From positions 1 to 40,159 of the IMG/VR virus record IMGVR_UViG_3300023094_000006: a stretch of 40,159 nucleotides of DNA; one strand, written 5' to 3'. The position numbers were made by a program, and so were the translations under genes. Every line of letters begins with the position of its first letter. Positions within the stretch are counted from its first letter, which is position 1. Source of the stretch: a virus. The notes beneath the pieces are model-generated. The model was not told the DNA's origin, did no database searches, and worked only from the letters and a program-made list of their open reading frames with translations. Positions 28,344-33,930 of the stretch are shown one piece after another.

Positions 28344-28784
28344 ATGACTAACAACAATCCACACGGCTACAAAGTAGGGGATGAACTCAGGGCCACAGGC
28401 ATAGAGTACCCCGACAACGTCCGTGATCGTGTCTTTACAGTAAAGCGCTTCTCACACAACGGATACCCGGTATTCGGCGAACTAAGCTGGATTGCCGACG
28501 AAGATGCTGACGGCGGCCTCTGGTCCACCGAGCCGGCCAGCCAGTCAACTCCCGACATGGTCAACCACCCGCCCCACTACACGGGCGACCCGAGTGGCGT
28601 CGAGTGCATCACCATCACCCGCCATCGGAACTTCAACATCGGCTCCGCGTTCAAGTACCTCTGGCGCAATGGTCTCAAAGATGACCCCGCCCAGTCTGCC
28701 CGCGCCAAGCAGATAGAAGACCTACGCAAAGCCATCTGGTACATCGAAGACGAGATAAAGCGCCTGGAGTCACTCGATGACTGA
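28344..28784 (+). CDS. DUF3310 protein (SaV-like)
   Basis: A 146-residue protein with AGGAGT before ATG 28344. The N-terminal half is a small beta-rich region (GYKVGDELRATGIEYPDNVRD), and the C-terminal half is a DUF3310 domain: VNHPPHYTGDPSGVECI, then FNIGSAFKYLWRNGLKDD and DLRKAIWYIEDEI. DUF3310 proteins are widespread in phages, often next to nucleotide and replication genes, without a firm function. Its stop overlaps the next ATG by 8 nt. Confidence 0.85.
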   Translation: MTNNNPHGYKVGDELRATGIEYPDNVRDRVFTVKRFSHNGYPVFGELSWIADEDADGGLWSTEPASQSTPDMVNHPPHYTGDPSGVECITITRHRNFNIGSAFKYLWRNGLKDDPAQSARAKQIEDLRKAIWYIEDEIKRLESLDD

Positions 28785-28845
28785 CACCCCCTGCGATGAC
28801 CCGTACTGCGGAAACTGCGGAGCATACAAGCGCCCGCCAGCATGA
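28777..28845 (+). CDS. Zinc-knuckle micro-protein (22 aa)
   Basis: A 22-residue frame overlapping the genes on both sides (ATGACTGA upstream, ATGA downstream). Three Cys in CDDPYCGNCG make a compact metal-binding pattern. Such tiny Cys peptides recur in this genome. Translation by coupling is plausible but unproven. Confidence 0.45.
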   Translation: MTDTPCDDPYCGNCGAYKRPPA

Positions 28846-28982
28846 GCCGCATCGACGCGCTCTCGCATGAGCCCGACCCATCGCCTGAAGACGACTACGA
28901 CGGCTATGACCGCAACGACCCCAAGCACCCCACCTACCGCGACCGCCTGCTCCGGGCCGCTGAAATGAAAGGCCCTCAGTGA
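28842..28982 (+). CDS. Small acidic hypothetical protein (46 aa)
   Basis: A 46-residue protein in an ATGA overlap with the micro-protein and a GTGA overlap with the exonuclease gene. Its first half is acidic (EPDPSPEDDYDGYDRND), and its second half is a basic helix (YRDRLLRAAEMK). No domain recognised. Its GTGA junction fixes the start of the next gene. Confidence 0.5.
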   Translation: MSRIDALSHEPDPSPEDDYDGYDRNDPKHPTYRDRLLRAAEMKGPQ

Positions 28983-29983
28983 ACACTCCTGCCAAGCAGA
29001 AGTCAATCCGCTTCATCACCCGAGAAGACCATAAGCTCTACATCCACCCGCAGACCGGCGACTTCATTCCCGGCGTCACGTCCACCATCGACAACCTGCC
29101 CAAGCCGTTCCTCAAGGCCTGGGGCCAGAAGCTGGTAGCTCAGGAAGCGATCGCCAAATATGAGCAGGTCGGCCGTCTCGCAGACGTCGACCCCGAAGCG
29201 GCAGTTAACTGGCTCAAAGCTGCCCCCAACCGATTCACGGCGCACGCCGCTAAAATCGGACACATCGCCCACGGCTACTTCGAAGACATGGCCCTAGGCA
29301 ACAGCGTAGGCAAAGTAGACGCCGAGCTCCAGCCGTTCGTGGACCACTTCGATGACTACCTACAGACCATGCAGCCAGAGTTCCTCCTCCTCGAGGAAGG
29401 CATCTGGTCGGAAAAGCACGACTACGCCGGCACCTTCGACGCCATCGCCCGCTACAGCAACCCGGACATCTATCTCAAAATGTTCACGCCAGACGGCGTG
29501 GAAGAGCGACCACTCGTCGGCGTTGCCTGGCAGGACAACAAGACAACCCGATCGGGCGTCCACCCCGAAGTCGGCCTGCAGCTCGCGGCCTACCGACACG
29601 CCGAGTACGTCCTCCGACCAGACGGCACGGTGGCTCAGAACCGACCGGGCGACTTCGCCCTCGTGCTCCACGTCCGACCCGAGGGCTGGGAGCTTGTGCC
29701 AGTCGAAGCAGGTATCCCAGAGCTGAACGTCTTCCTCAACTTGCGCTCGATCACGGACTACACCCGCGAGCACAGCAAGAAGATCATCCACGCCCCCGTG
29801 GCCGGCAACCGAATCCGCCGCCGTAAGCGAGCCTCCAGCAAGGAAGACCCCATCGTGCTTCACCAGATTCATGACGAGCCGGTCAAGGAAAAAACGTTCT
29901 TTGAGCAATTAGCCGGGGTCGAGGCTATTGTCAAAGAGGCAAATACCCAGACGCCGAAGCCGCAGAAAGCCATCGAAGCGTGA
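28979..29983 (+). CDS. Cas4/RecB-like PD-(D/E)XK exonuclease
   Basis: A 334-residue nuclease. Motifs in order: GHIAH (residues 94-98), Glu140, GTFD with Asp154, QDNKTT with Asp186-x-Lys188, and QLAAY with Gln201, the set of the RecB/Cas4 family. The Cas4-type Cys cluster is absent from what I can see. Phage relatives are thought to process DNA ends in replication and recombination. The basic stretch RIRRRKRAS near residue 280 may help DNA binding. GTG 28979 is set by the GTGA overlap. Confidence 0.85.
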   Translation: MNTPAKQKSIRFITREDHKLYIHPQTGDFIPGVTSTIDNLPKPFLKAWGQKLVAQEAIAKYEQVGRLADVDPEAAVNWLKAAPNRFTAHAAKIGHIAHGYFEDMALGNSVGKVDAELQPFVDHFDDYLQTMQPEFLLLEEGIWSEKHDYAGTFDAIARYSNPDIYLKMFTPDGVEERPLVGVAWQDNKTTRSGVHPEVGLQLAAYRHAEYVLRPDGTVAQNRPGDFALVLHVRPEGWELVPVEAGIPELNVFLNLRSITDYTREHSKKIIHAPVAGNRIRRRKRASSKEDPIVLHQIHDEPVKEKTFFEQLAGVEAIVKEANTQTPKPQKAIEA

Positions 29984-30366
29984 GCCTCGATAAGCCGTGG
30001 ACTGGTGAGGGCCTAGACGATTTCACCAGCTGGCTCGGCCACACCGTCTACAACGAAGGCCTTGTCTATCGAGGTGATGCAGACTTCGAGCAGCTTGGCC
30101 CGCGAGGACTCCTCACGGTGATCGAGTTCAAGAAGGCCAAAGAGAAGCCGGTCGGCAGGGGCCAGCTGGCGTGGCTCAGAGTCCGAGCCCGCCAGGAGAA
30201 GACAGAAGTCCGCATCGTCCGCGAGCTGACCGACGATTACGACAACCCGGACCGACGCGTCTGGGTATGGGACCCGCTCAAGAAGTCAAGCGAAGCACAG
30301 GAAATGACCCTCAGCCACTTGGCCGCATGGGTCGACTCCCGAGCCTACCGACCTGCTAAGCTGTAG
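29980..30366 (+). CDS. Putative PD-(D/E)XK nuclease (VRR-NUC-like)
   Basis: A 128-residue protein coupled by GTGA to the exonuclease gene. GDADF (Asp35), VIEFKK (Glu49-x-Lys51) and GQLAWL (Gln62) form a likely nuclease core in the spacing of VRR-NUC-like small nucleases. No HTH or zinc motif. It would act with the preceding exonuclease on DNA intermediates. The 3' end overlaps the convergent minus-strand gene by 11 bp. Confidence 0.6.
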   Translation: MSLDKPWTGEGLDDFTSWLGHTVYNEGLVYRGDADFEQLGPRGLLTVIEFKKAKEKPVGRGQLAWLRVRARQEKTEVRIVRELTDDYDNPDRRVWVWDPLKKSSEAQEMTLSHLAAWVDSRAYRPAKL

Positions 30367-30556
30367 GGTCAAAGCCTCCGCGCTTCAGATCGCCCAGCAG
30401 ATTCAACCATGCCCGGCGGTCTGAAGCGGTGCCGGCAGCAGTGGCCACCCGTCGCCCGTTCAGACTGAAGAGGATATGGCCCTTGCCCGAGATACGCACC
30501 TCAAAGCCCTGGGCCTCAGCCTGACGAATAAGTCGCTTGAGTTCTTTCTTGTTCAT
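30356..30556 (-). CDS. HicA-like small RNA-binding/toxin-fold protein (orphan)
   Basis: A 66-residue basic protein on the minus strand, starting at 30556 and read from a leaderless-type promoter. LIRQAEAQGFEVRISGKGHILFSLNGRRV resembles the HicA core as a region of residues 9-37: a helix, a strand pair with the catalytic-type GKGHI His, and further strands. DRRAWLNLLGDLKRGGF forms the closing helix. HicA enzymes cleave mRNA and are held by HicB; no HicB-like gene is adjacent. It may be a tamed relative with another role. Confidence 0.6.
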   Translation of the reverse strand: MNKKELKRLIRQAEAQGFEVRISGKGHILFSLNGRRVATAAGTASDRRAWLNLLGDLKRGGFDPTA

Positions 30557-30562
30557 ACTTCT

Positions 30563-30568
30563 ATTCTG
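30563..30568 (-). promoter_or_regulatory. -10 box CAGAAT (minus strand), leaderless type
   Basis: Read on the minus strand, CAGAAT is followed by 6 nt and the ATG at 30556. No ribosome site is present. Same geometry as the other leaderless-type promoters here. Confidence 0.5.
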
Positions 30569-30655
30569 CCGTCTAGCCCGGCAAATAGTAACCCCCACAT
30601 CTCGGGAGCCGGCCGCATGAAACGCGGGCTCCGTCATTTACCGATCGCCTCAACC

Positions 30656-30661
30656 TAGAAT
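30656..30661 (+). promoter_or_regulatory. -10 box TAGAAT of a probable leaderless promoter
   Basis: TAGAAT, exactly 6 nt, then ATG 30668. No ribosome site. It should drive the dNTP pyrophosphatase, kinase and SSB-like genes as one unit ending at the terminator 32433-32463. Confidence 0.65.
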
Positions 30662-30667
30662 GGACAC

Positions 30668-31174
30668 ATGACCGACAACTCAGACCTCCAGCGCTTGCTT
30701 GACACGCAGGAGTCCCTTCAACGCATCATCACCGGCGAATCCCCCGGTGACTTCCTCCCAGAGAACGTAAACGCCGCAGTTCATACCATCAGCATGAACG
30801 TCCTCGCGCTGACAGACGAACTGCACGAGCTCCTAGCAGAGACGTCCTGGAAGCCGTGGGCCAAAGGTGACTACATCAACCTGACCGCCGCCAAGAGCGA
30901 GGCCATCGACGCCCTGCACTTCCTGCTCAACATCTTCCTGACGCTGGGCATGGACGCAGACGAAGTCCTCGAGAAGTACATAGCCAAGAACGCTAAGAAC
31001 ATCTCACGCCAGGAAGCCGGCTACGACGGCGTCAGCACCAAGTGCCCAGGCTGTAAACGCGCCCTGGACGACGACGGCGTCGAATGCTACCTCGCACCCC
31101 AGCCCATCGCGGACGCTGGCCCCGACTACGTCTACTGCGCCAAGCTCCGCACCTACGTCAAGGTGCCGGCATGA
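30668..31174 (+). CDS. All-alpha dNTP pyrophosphatase (dUTPase/dCTPase, MazG-like) with C-terminal zinc ribbon
   Basis: A 168-residue protein. Residues of about 50-105 hold the metal-binding pattern of all-alpha NTP pyrophosphatases: ELHELLAE (ExxE), a conserved WKPWAKGDY and KSEAIDALHFLLN (ExxD). Relatives turn dUTP or dCTP into the monophosphate; the T4 dCTPase is thought to belong to the same superfamily. The C-terminal region adds a Cys cluster (STKCPGCKRALDDDG, then GVECY and YVYC) that may bind zinc. It is coupled by ATGA to the kinase gene. The substrate is not decided by sequence; dCTP would fit the modified ThyA-like enzyme at 3605-4549. Confidence 0.75.
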   Translation: MTDNSDLQRLLDTQESLQRIITGESPGDFLPENVNAAVHTISMNVLALTDELHELLAETSWKPWAKGDYINLTAAKSEAIDALHFLLNIFLTLGMDADEVLEKYIAKNAKNISRQEAGYDGVSTKCPGCKRALDDDGVECYLAPQPIADAGPDYVYCAKLRTYVKVPA

Positions 31175-31686
31175 TGTCGTCCATGAAGCCGTTCATCATC
31201 GTCCTCGAGGGTGCTGACGGAACTGGCAAGACGACCGCCGTCCAGGCCGGCCAGGCCTATGCCCACAGCCAAGGCATGGAAGTCAGGTCCATTCACAACG
31301 GGCCCGACGACGCCGACCTGCCGGGCAGTCTATACCGCCACTATCGCGCCCAGCTTCTTGACGCCATCGACTTCCGCGACCAAGGCATCTCGACCTTCAT
31401 CGACCGCAGCTTCCTCAGCGAAGCCATCTACGGAGGCGTCTACCGCGGCAACTCACGCATATCCAGCTTTGGGCTGATCCGCCTAGAGAACCTGGCGCGC
31501 CATCACGGCATCGAGCTCATGGCCTTTGAGGCACCTGACGGTCTGCGCAAGACCCGCATCGAAGAGCGCGGAGAAGTCTGGGACGAGTACAAAGACCCCA
31601 CGATCGGCGAGCTCTACACCGAATACTTCCGGCTGCACACCAGCTGGATCACTGCCGACAGACTGTCGACAACTCTCAATAACTAG
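31171..31686 (+). CDS. Deoxynucleoside monophosphate kinase (thymidylate kinase-like)
   Basis: A 171-residue P-loop kinase starting in the ATGA overlap at 31171 (ATG 31174 possible). EGADGTGKTT at residues 13-22 is the Walker A of thymidylate kinases, followed by FIDRSFLSEAIYGG (the DR motif for the nucleotide) and an Arg-rich LID-like region (RKTRIEERGEVWDEYKD). It phosphorylates a dNMP with ATP. Next to a dNTP pyrophosphatase it probably handles dTMP or a modified pyrimidine monophosphate, as the T4 gp1 kinase does. Confidence 0.8.
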   Translation: MMSSMKPFIIVLEGADGTGKTTAVQAGQAYAHSQGMEVRSIHNGPDDADLPGSLYRHYRAQLLDAIDFRDQGISTFIDRSFLSEAIYGGVYRGNSRISSFGLIRLENLARHHGIELMAFEAPDGLRKTRIEERGEVWDEYKDPTIGELYTEYFRLHTSWITADRLSTTLNN

Positions 31687-31698
31687 GAGACACACTCC

Positions 31699-32418
31699 AT
31701 GCTAAAAATCAATAACGCCTCAACCGAAGAGACCACCGAGCAGTCCGACGTAGTCGGCCGCTTCCGCTCTGGTTACCAGATCGATGGTACGCCGGCTTCG
31801 CTTCACTCCTTCCGCATCACAACGGGAGACGCCAAGCTGTCCAAGGAGATCGCCAAAGCATTCGGCGTCGACAAGGACAAGGCTCCAGGCCCTCAGGAAT
31901 GGGATGCAGCCGGCGAGGACTACATCGAAGTCTTCACGACCACTAGCTCAGTCAACATCATCCTTGCGGGTCCGGGTGACTACAAGTCCAGCCTGGTCCG
32001 CCGCACCAAGGACGGCGACTTCATGTACGCCACCGACGGCGAGGTCATCACGGCCGTCGGTGAGGACTTCGAAGACGAGTACGAGGTAGGCAACCCCGAC
32101 CCACAGCTCGAACAGGACCTGGACACCCGCAAGTCCAAGGCCAAGAAGGGCCTCGGCTCCAGCCCAGACATCCGCGTCAAGTTCACCATCGAAGACCACG
32201 AGGACTGGGGCGTCTTCGAGTTCCGCTCCGGCGGCTGGTCGCTGGTCCACAACGACCCGGAGCCCAAGCTGCGTCGCCTCCCGGAGGGCCCGATCAAGGC
32301 CGTCCTGAAGCTGACCACGGTCGAAGGCAAGAAGTTCACATGGACCAAGCCTGAGCTCCTGATCCGCGGATCAGTCGGTGCGGTCGAGAAGCCGGCCGTA
32401 GGCGACACCCCGTTCTAA
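31699..32418 (+). CDS. Putative ssDNA-binding protein
   Basis: A 239-residue protein with TAGGAGA before ATG 31699. It is predicted beta-rich (VVGRFRSGYQIDGTP, then SVNIILAGPGDYKSSLVRR), has an acidic middle and ends GDTPF. That tip resembles the DDIPF-type C-terminus of bacterial SSB proteins, which recruits replication partners. Similar actinophage proteins are annotated as ssDNA-binding or Gp3-like, from memory. A terminator directly follows. Confidence 0.6.
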   Translation: MLKINNASTEETTEQSDVVGRFRSGYQIDGTPASLHSFRITTGDAKLSKEIAKAFGVDKDKAPGPQEWDAAGEDYIEVFTTTSSVNIILAGPGDYKSSLVRRTKDGDFMYATDGEVITAVGEDFEDEYEVGNPDPQLEQDLDTRKSKAKKGLGSSPDIRVKFTIEDHEDWGVFEFRSGGWSLVHNDPEPKLRRLPEGPIKAVLKLTTVEGKKFTWTKPELLIRGSVGAVEKPAVGDTPF

Positions 32419-32432
32419 CCAGAACATAGCAA

Positions 32433-32463
32433 AGCCCCTGACACCTACAAAGTGTCAGGGGCT
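32433..32463. terminator. Bidirectional terminator between convergent genes
   Basis: A perfect 12-bp stem (32433-32444 with 32452-32463) and 7-nt loop, with A-rich bases before and T-rich bases after. It lies between the SSB-like gene (+) and the small minus-strand gene ending at 32476, so it can serve both. Confidence 0.85.
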
Positions 32464-32475
32464 CTTGCTAGTTAG

Positions 32476-32682
32476 TCAAGCGTTCGGGTGCTTTGCGTGG
32501 AACAGCTCGCTGTAGTACTTGCTTTCCCAGCGACGAACAGCCGGCATGCTCGTGTAGGCCATCTCGTTCCATTCGGCAAAGCGCGCAACCGACAGGTCGT
32601 TGGCAAAACCGAACTGGCCGTTGATTCGGGCGGTCGCAACCGCGTAGGCGAGGGGCTGGTTGGCGTTCATGTTCTTGTTCAT
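32476..32682 (-). CDS. Small hypothetical protein on the minus strand (68 aa), probably leaderless
   Basis: A 68-residue protein starting at ATG 32682, with TATAAT exactly 6 nt upstream and no ribosome site. Upstream bases are almost the same as those of the gene at 33131 (AATAGTAATATGAACAA), and both proteins begin MN-rich, so promoters and start regions seem duplicated. The sequence (AYAVATARINGQFGFANDL, then WESKYYSELFHAKHP) has no known domain. Confidence 0.65.
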   Translation of the reverse strand: MNKNMNANQPLAYAVATARINGQFGFANDLSVARFAEWNEMAYTSMPAVRRWESKYYSELFHAKHPNA

Positions 32683-32688
32683 ATTACT

Positions 32689-32694
32689 ATTATA
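32689..32694 (-). promoter_or_regulatory. -10 box TATAAT (minus strand), leaderless type
   Basis: A consensus TATAAT on the minus strand, 6 nt before the ATG at 32682. It is the best match to the bacterial -10 consensus in this set. Confidence 0.65.
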
Positions 32695-32747
32695 GTGGTG
32701 CACACACCCACAAGGGAAGCCCTTTATCCAAGGAGTTAGTCGGGAGC

Positions 32748-33077
32748 ATGCCAAATCCTAATCCCCACGGAGCCGTCTTCGAGTCGGCCGTCCGTGACTA
32801 CCTACGCGCCCAAGGCCTTGTTGCCGTCAAGCCCCGTCAGACAACACGGCTAGACGTAGGAGACATCCACCTCGAGGATGACATCGTCGTCCAAGCCAAG
32901 CACTGGAAGAACATCGCCGGGGCACTCCGCGAAGGAACGGCAAGCGCCCAAGACCAGGCCCGCCGGGCCAAGCGCCCTATCGGTGTCTCCGTCATCAAGA
33001 AGCCGCGTGCCCCCATCGCCGATGCCTACGTAGCCATGCCCCTTCACGTCTTCGCGACCCTGCTTCGCGCCCGGTAA
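32748..33077 (+). CDS. Holliday junction resolvase-like PD-(D/E)XK nuclease
   Basis: A 109-residue protein with GGAG before ATG 32748. Glu12 in GAVFESAVRDYL, Asp39 in LDVGDI and QAKHWKN (Gln49-x-Lys51) give the restriction-endonuclease/Hjc-type fold seen in small phage resolvases, where Gln can replace the second acidic residue. It could resolve branched DNA before packaging. Divergent from the minus-strand gene upstream; the 66 bp between them hold the minus-strand promoter. Confidence 0.7.
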   Translation: MPNPNPHGAVFESAVRDYLRAQGLVAVKPRQTTRLDVGDIHLEDDIVVQAKHWKNIAGALREGTASAQDQARRAKRPIGVSVIKKPRAPIADAYVAMPLHVFATLLRAR

Positions 33078-33118
33078 AGTCCCTACATAAAGTGGTGCTG
33101 TTAGTCCGCCAAGCAGTG

Positions 33119-33124
33119 CACAAT
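33119..33124 (+). promoter_or_regulatory. -10-like box CACAAT, leaderless type
   Basis: CACAAT, 6 nt, then ATG 33131. The flanking AATAGTAATATGAACAA is nearly the same as at the minus-strand gene at 32682, where the box is TATAAT. No ribosome site. Confidence 0.5.
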
Positions 33125-33130
33125 AGTAAT

Positions 33131-33379
33131 ATGAACAACAACAAGAACGTCCTGAAAGTAATTGCTGCCCGACCCACCGGGTACCGTGAGTCCTTCGCGG
33201 TCCTCGACATCGACCAGATGGAAGACATCACCACTCAGGCAGTCACCGACCAGCAGAACGGTGTGACCGTCATGAAGGGTATGGCGAACCTCGCCACTGT
33301 CGCAGAGAAGGCACACTACAAGAACTCCTGGATGGCGTCCTTCTCCATCAACGGCTTCCCCAAGAACTTCAACAAGTAA
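33131..33379 (+). CDS. Small hypothetical protein (82 aa), probably leaderless
   Basis: An 82-residue protein from ATG 33131 with a leaderless-type box and no ribosome site. It starts MNNNKNVLKVIAARPTGYRE and contains FAVLDIDQMEDITTQAV, beta-strand and helix alternating. No known domain. It lies in a cluster of small genes ahead of the primase. Confidence 0.6.
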   Translation: MNNNKNVLKVIAARPTGYRESFAVLDIDQMEDITTQAVTDQQNGVTVMKGMANLATVAEKAHYKNSWMASFSINGFPKNFNK

Positions 33380-33403
33380 CCCACCAAGAGAACGGAACAG
33401 ATC

Positions 33404-33556
33404 ATGACGACCCTACTCATCCGCAAAGACACCAAGCAAGCATTCGCCGGTGCCGCAAAGCTCCCCATGCTCGACTCGGCGGAGTCCCTCGCCAAGTGGG
33501 TCGACGCCCTAAACGAGACGACCGGCTGGAAGAAGTACGGAGTGGCCGCAGCATGA
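33404..33556 (+). CDS. Small hypothetical protein (50 aa)
   Basis: A 50-residue frame from ATG 33404 to TGA 33554-33556, with AGAGAACGGAA upstream as a weak ribosome site. The sequence (LLIRKDTKQAFAGAAKL, then SLAKWVDALNETTGWKKYG) predicts a strand and two helices. It overlaps the next gene by four bases (ATGA). Confidence 0.55.
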   Translation: MTTLLIRKDTKQAFAGAAKLPMLDSAESLAKWVDALNETTGWKKYGVAAA

Positions 33557-33831
33557 CCGTCATCATCGACACCGAAGAGTGCATCCACGGCCTGATCGGG
33601 TGCGCCACCTGCGAAGGCATCGACGAAGGCTCCGGCCCCAACAGCGATCGCTCCGCGGGCATCGTAAACCCGTGGACCAAGACGGCCAATCGCATCGCCA
33701 AAGACATGGGCCTCACCTCCCGCCAGGCCGCCAACCTGACCGGCCGCACCGTCAACCAGATGAGCGCTCGTCGTATCAACCACCTCGGCATGACTGGCTA
33801 CGCCGGCTATCGCCCCCACCCGCATAGCTAG
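33553..33831 (+). CDS. Small hypothetical protein with Cys motif and basic helical part (92 aa)
   Basis: A 92-residue protein in ATGA overlap with the previous gene. The N-terminal ECIHGLIGCATCEG carries a C-x-H...C-x-x-C cluster that could bind zinc. The C-terminal half (RIAKDMGLTSRQAANLTGRTVNQMSARR) looks like a small helix-turn-helix of DNA-binding type. Regulatory function is an inference. A terminator hairpin follows. Confidence 0.6.
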   Translation: MTVIIDTEECIHGLIGCATCEGIDEGSGPNSDRSAGIVNPWTKTANRIAKDMGLTSRQAANLTGRTVNQMSARRINHLGMTGYAGYRPHPHS

Positions 33832-33843
33832 CCTCACCCCGTT

Positions 33844-33876
33844 GGCCTCGTCTGCTGAGTACTCGCAGGCGAGGCC
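33844..33876 (+). terminator. Hairpin terminator before the primase gene
   Basis: A 7-bp outer stem (33844-33850 with 33870-33876) continues into a 4-bp inner stem (33852-33855 with 33865-33868), followed by TTCTCC. It closes the small-gene unit. Confidence 0.7.
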
Positions 33877-33895
33877 TTCTCCAGTTTCCGCATGG

Positions 33896-33901
33896 CACAA
33901 T
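33896..33901 (+). promoter_or_regulatory. -10-like box CACAAT for the primase operon
   Basis: CACAATAG resembles the box at 33119-33124. Here a leader of about 23 nt with a GAAAGG ribosome site separates the expected start site (about 33908) from ATG 33931, so this mRNA is not leaderless. Confidence 0.45.
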
Positions 33902-33930
33902 AGAACTACACTGCCTATCGAAAGGCCCAC

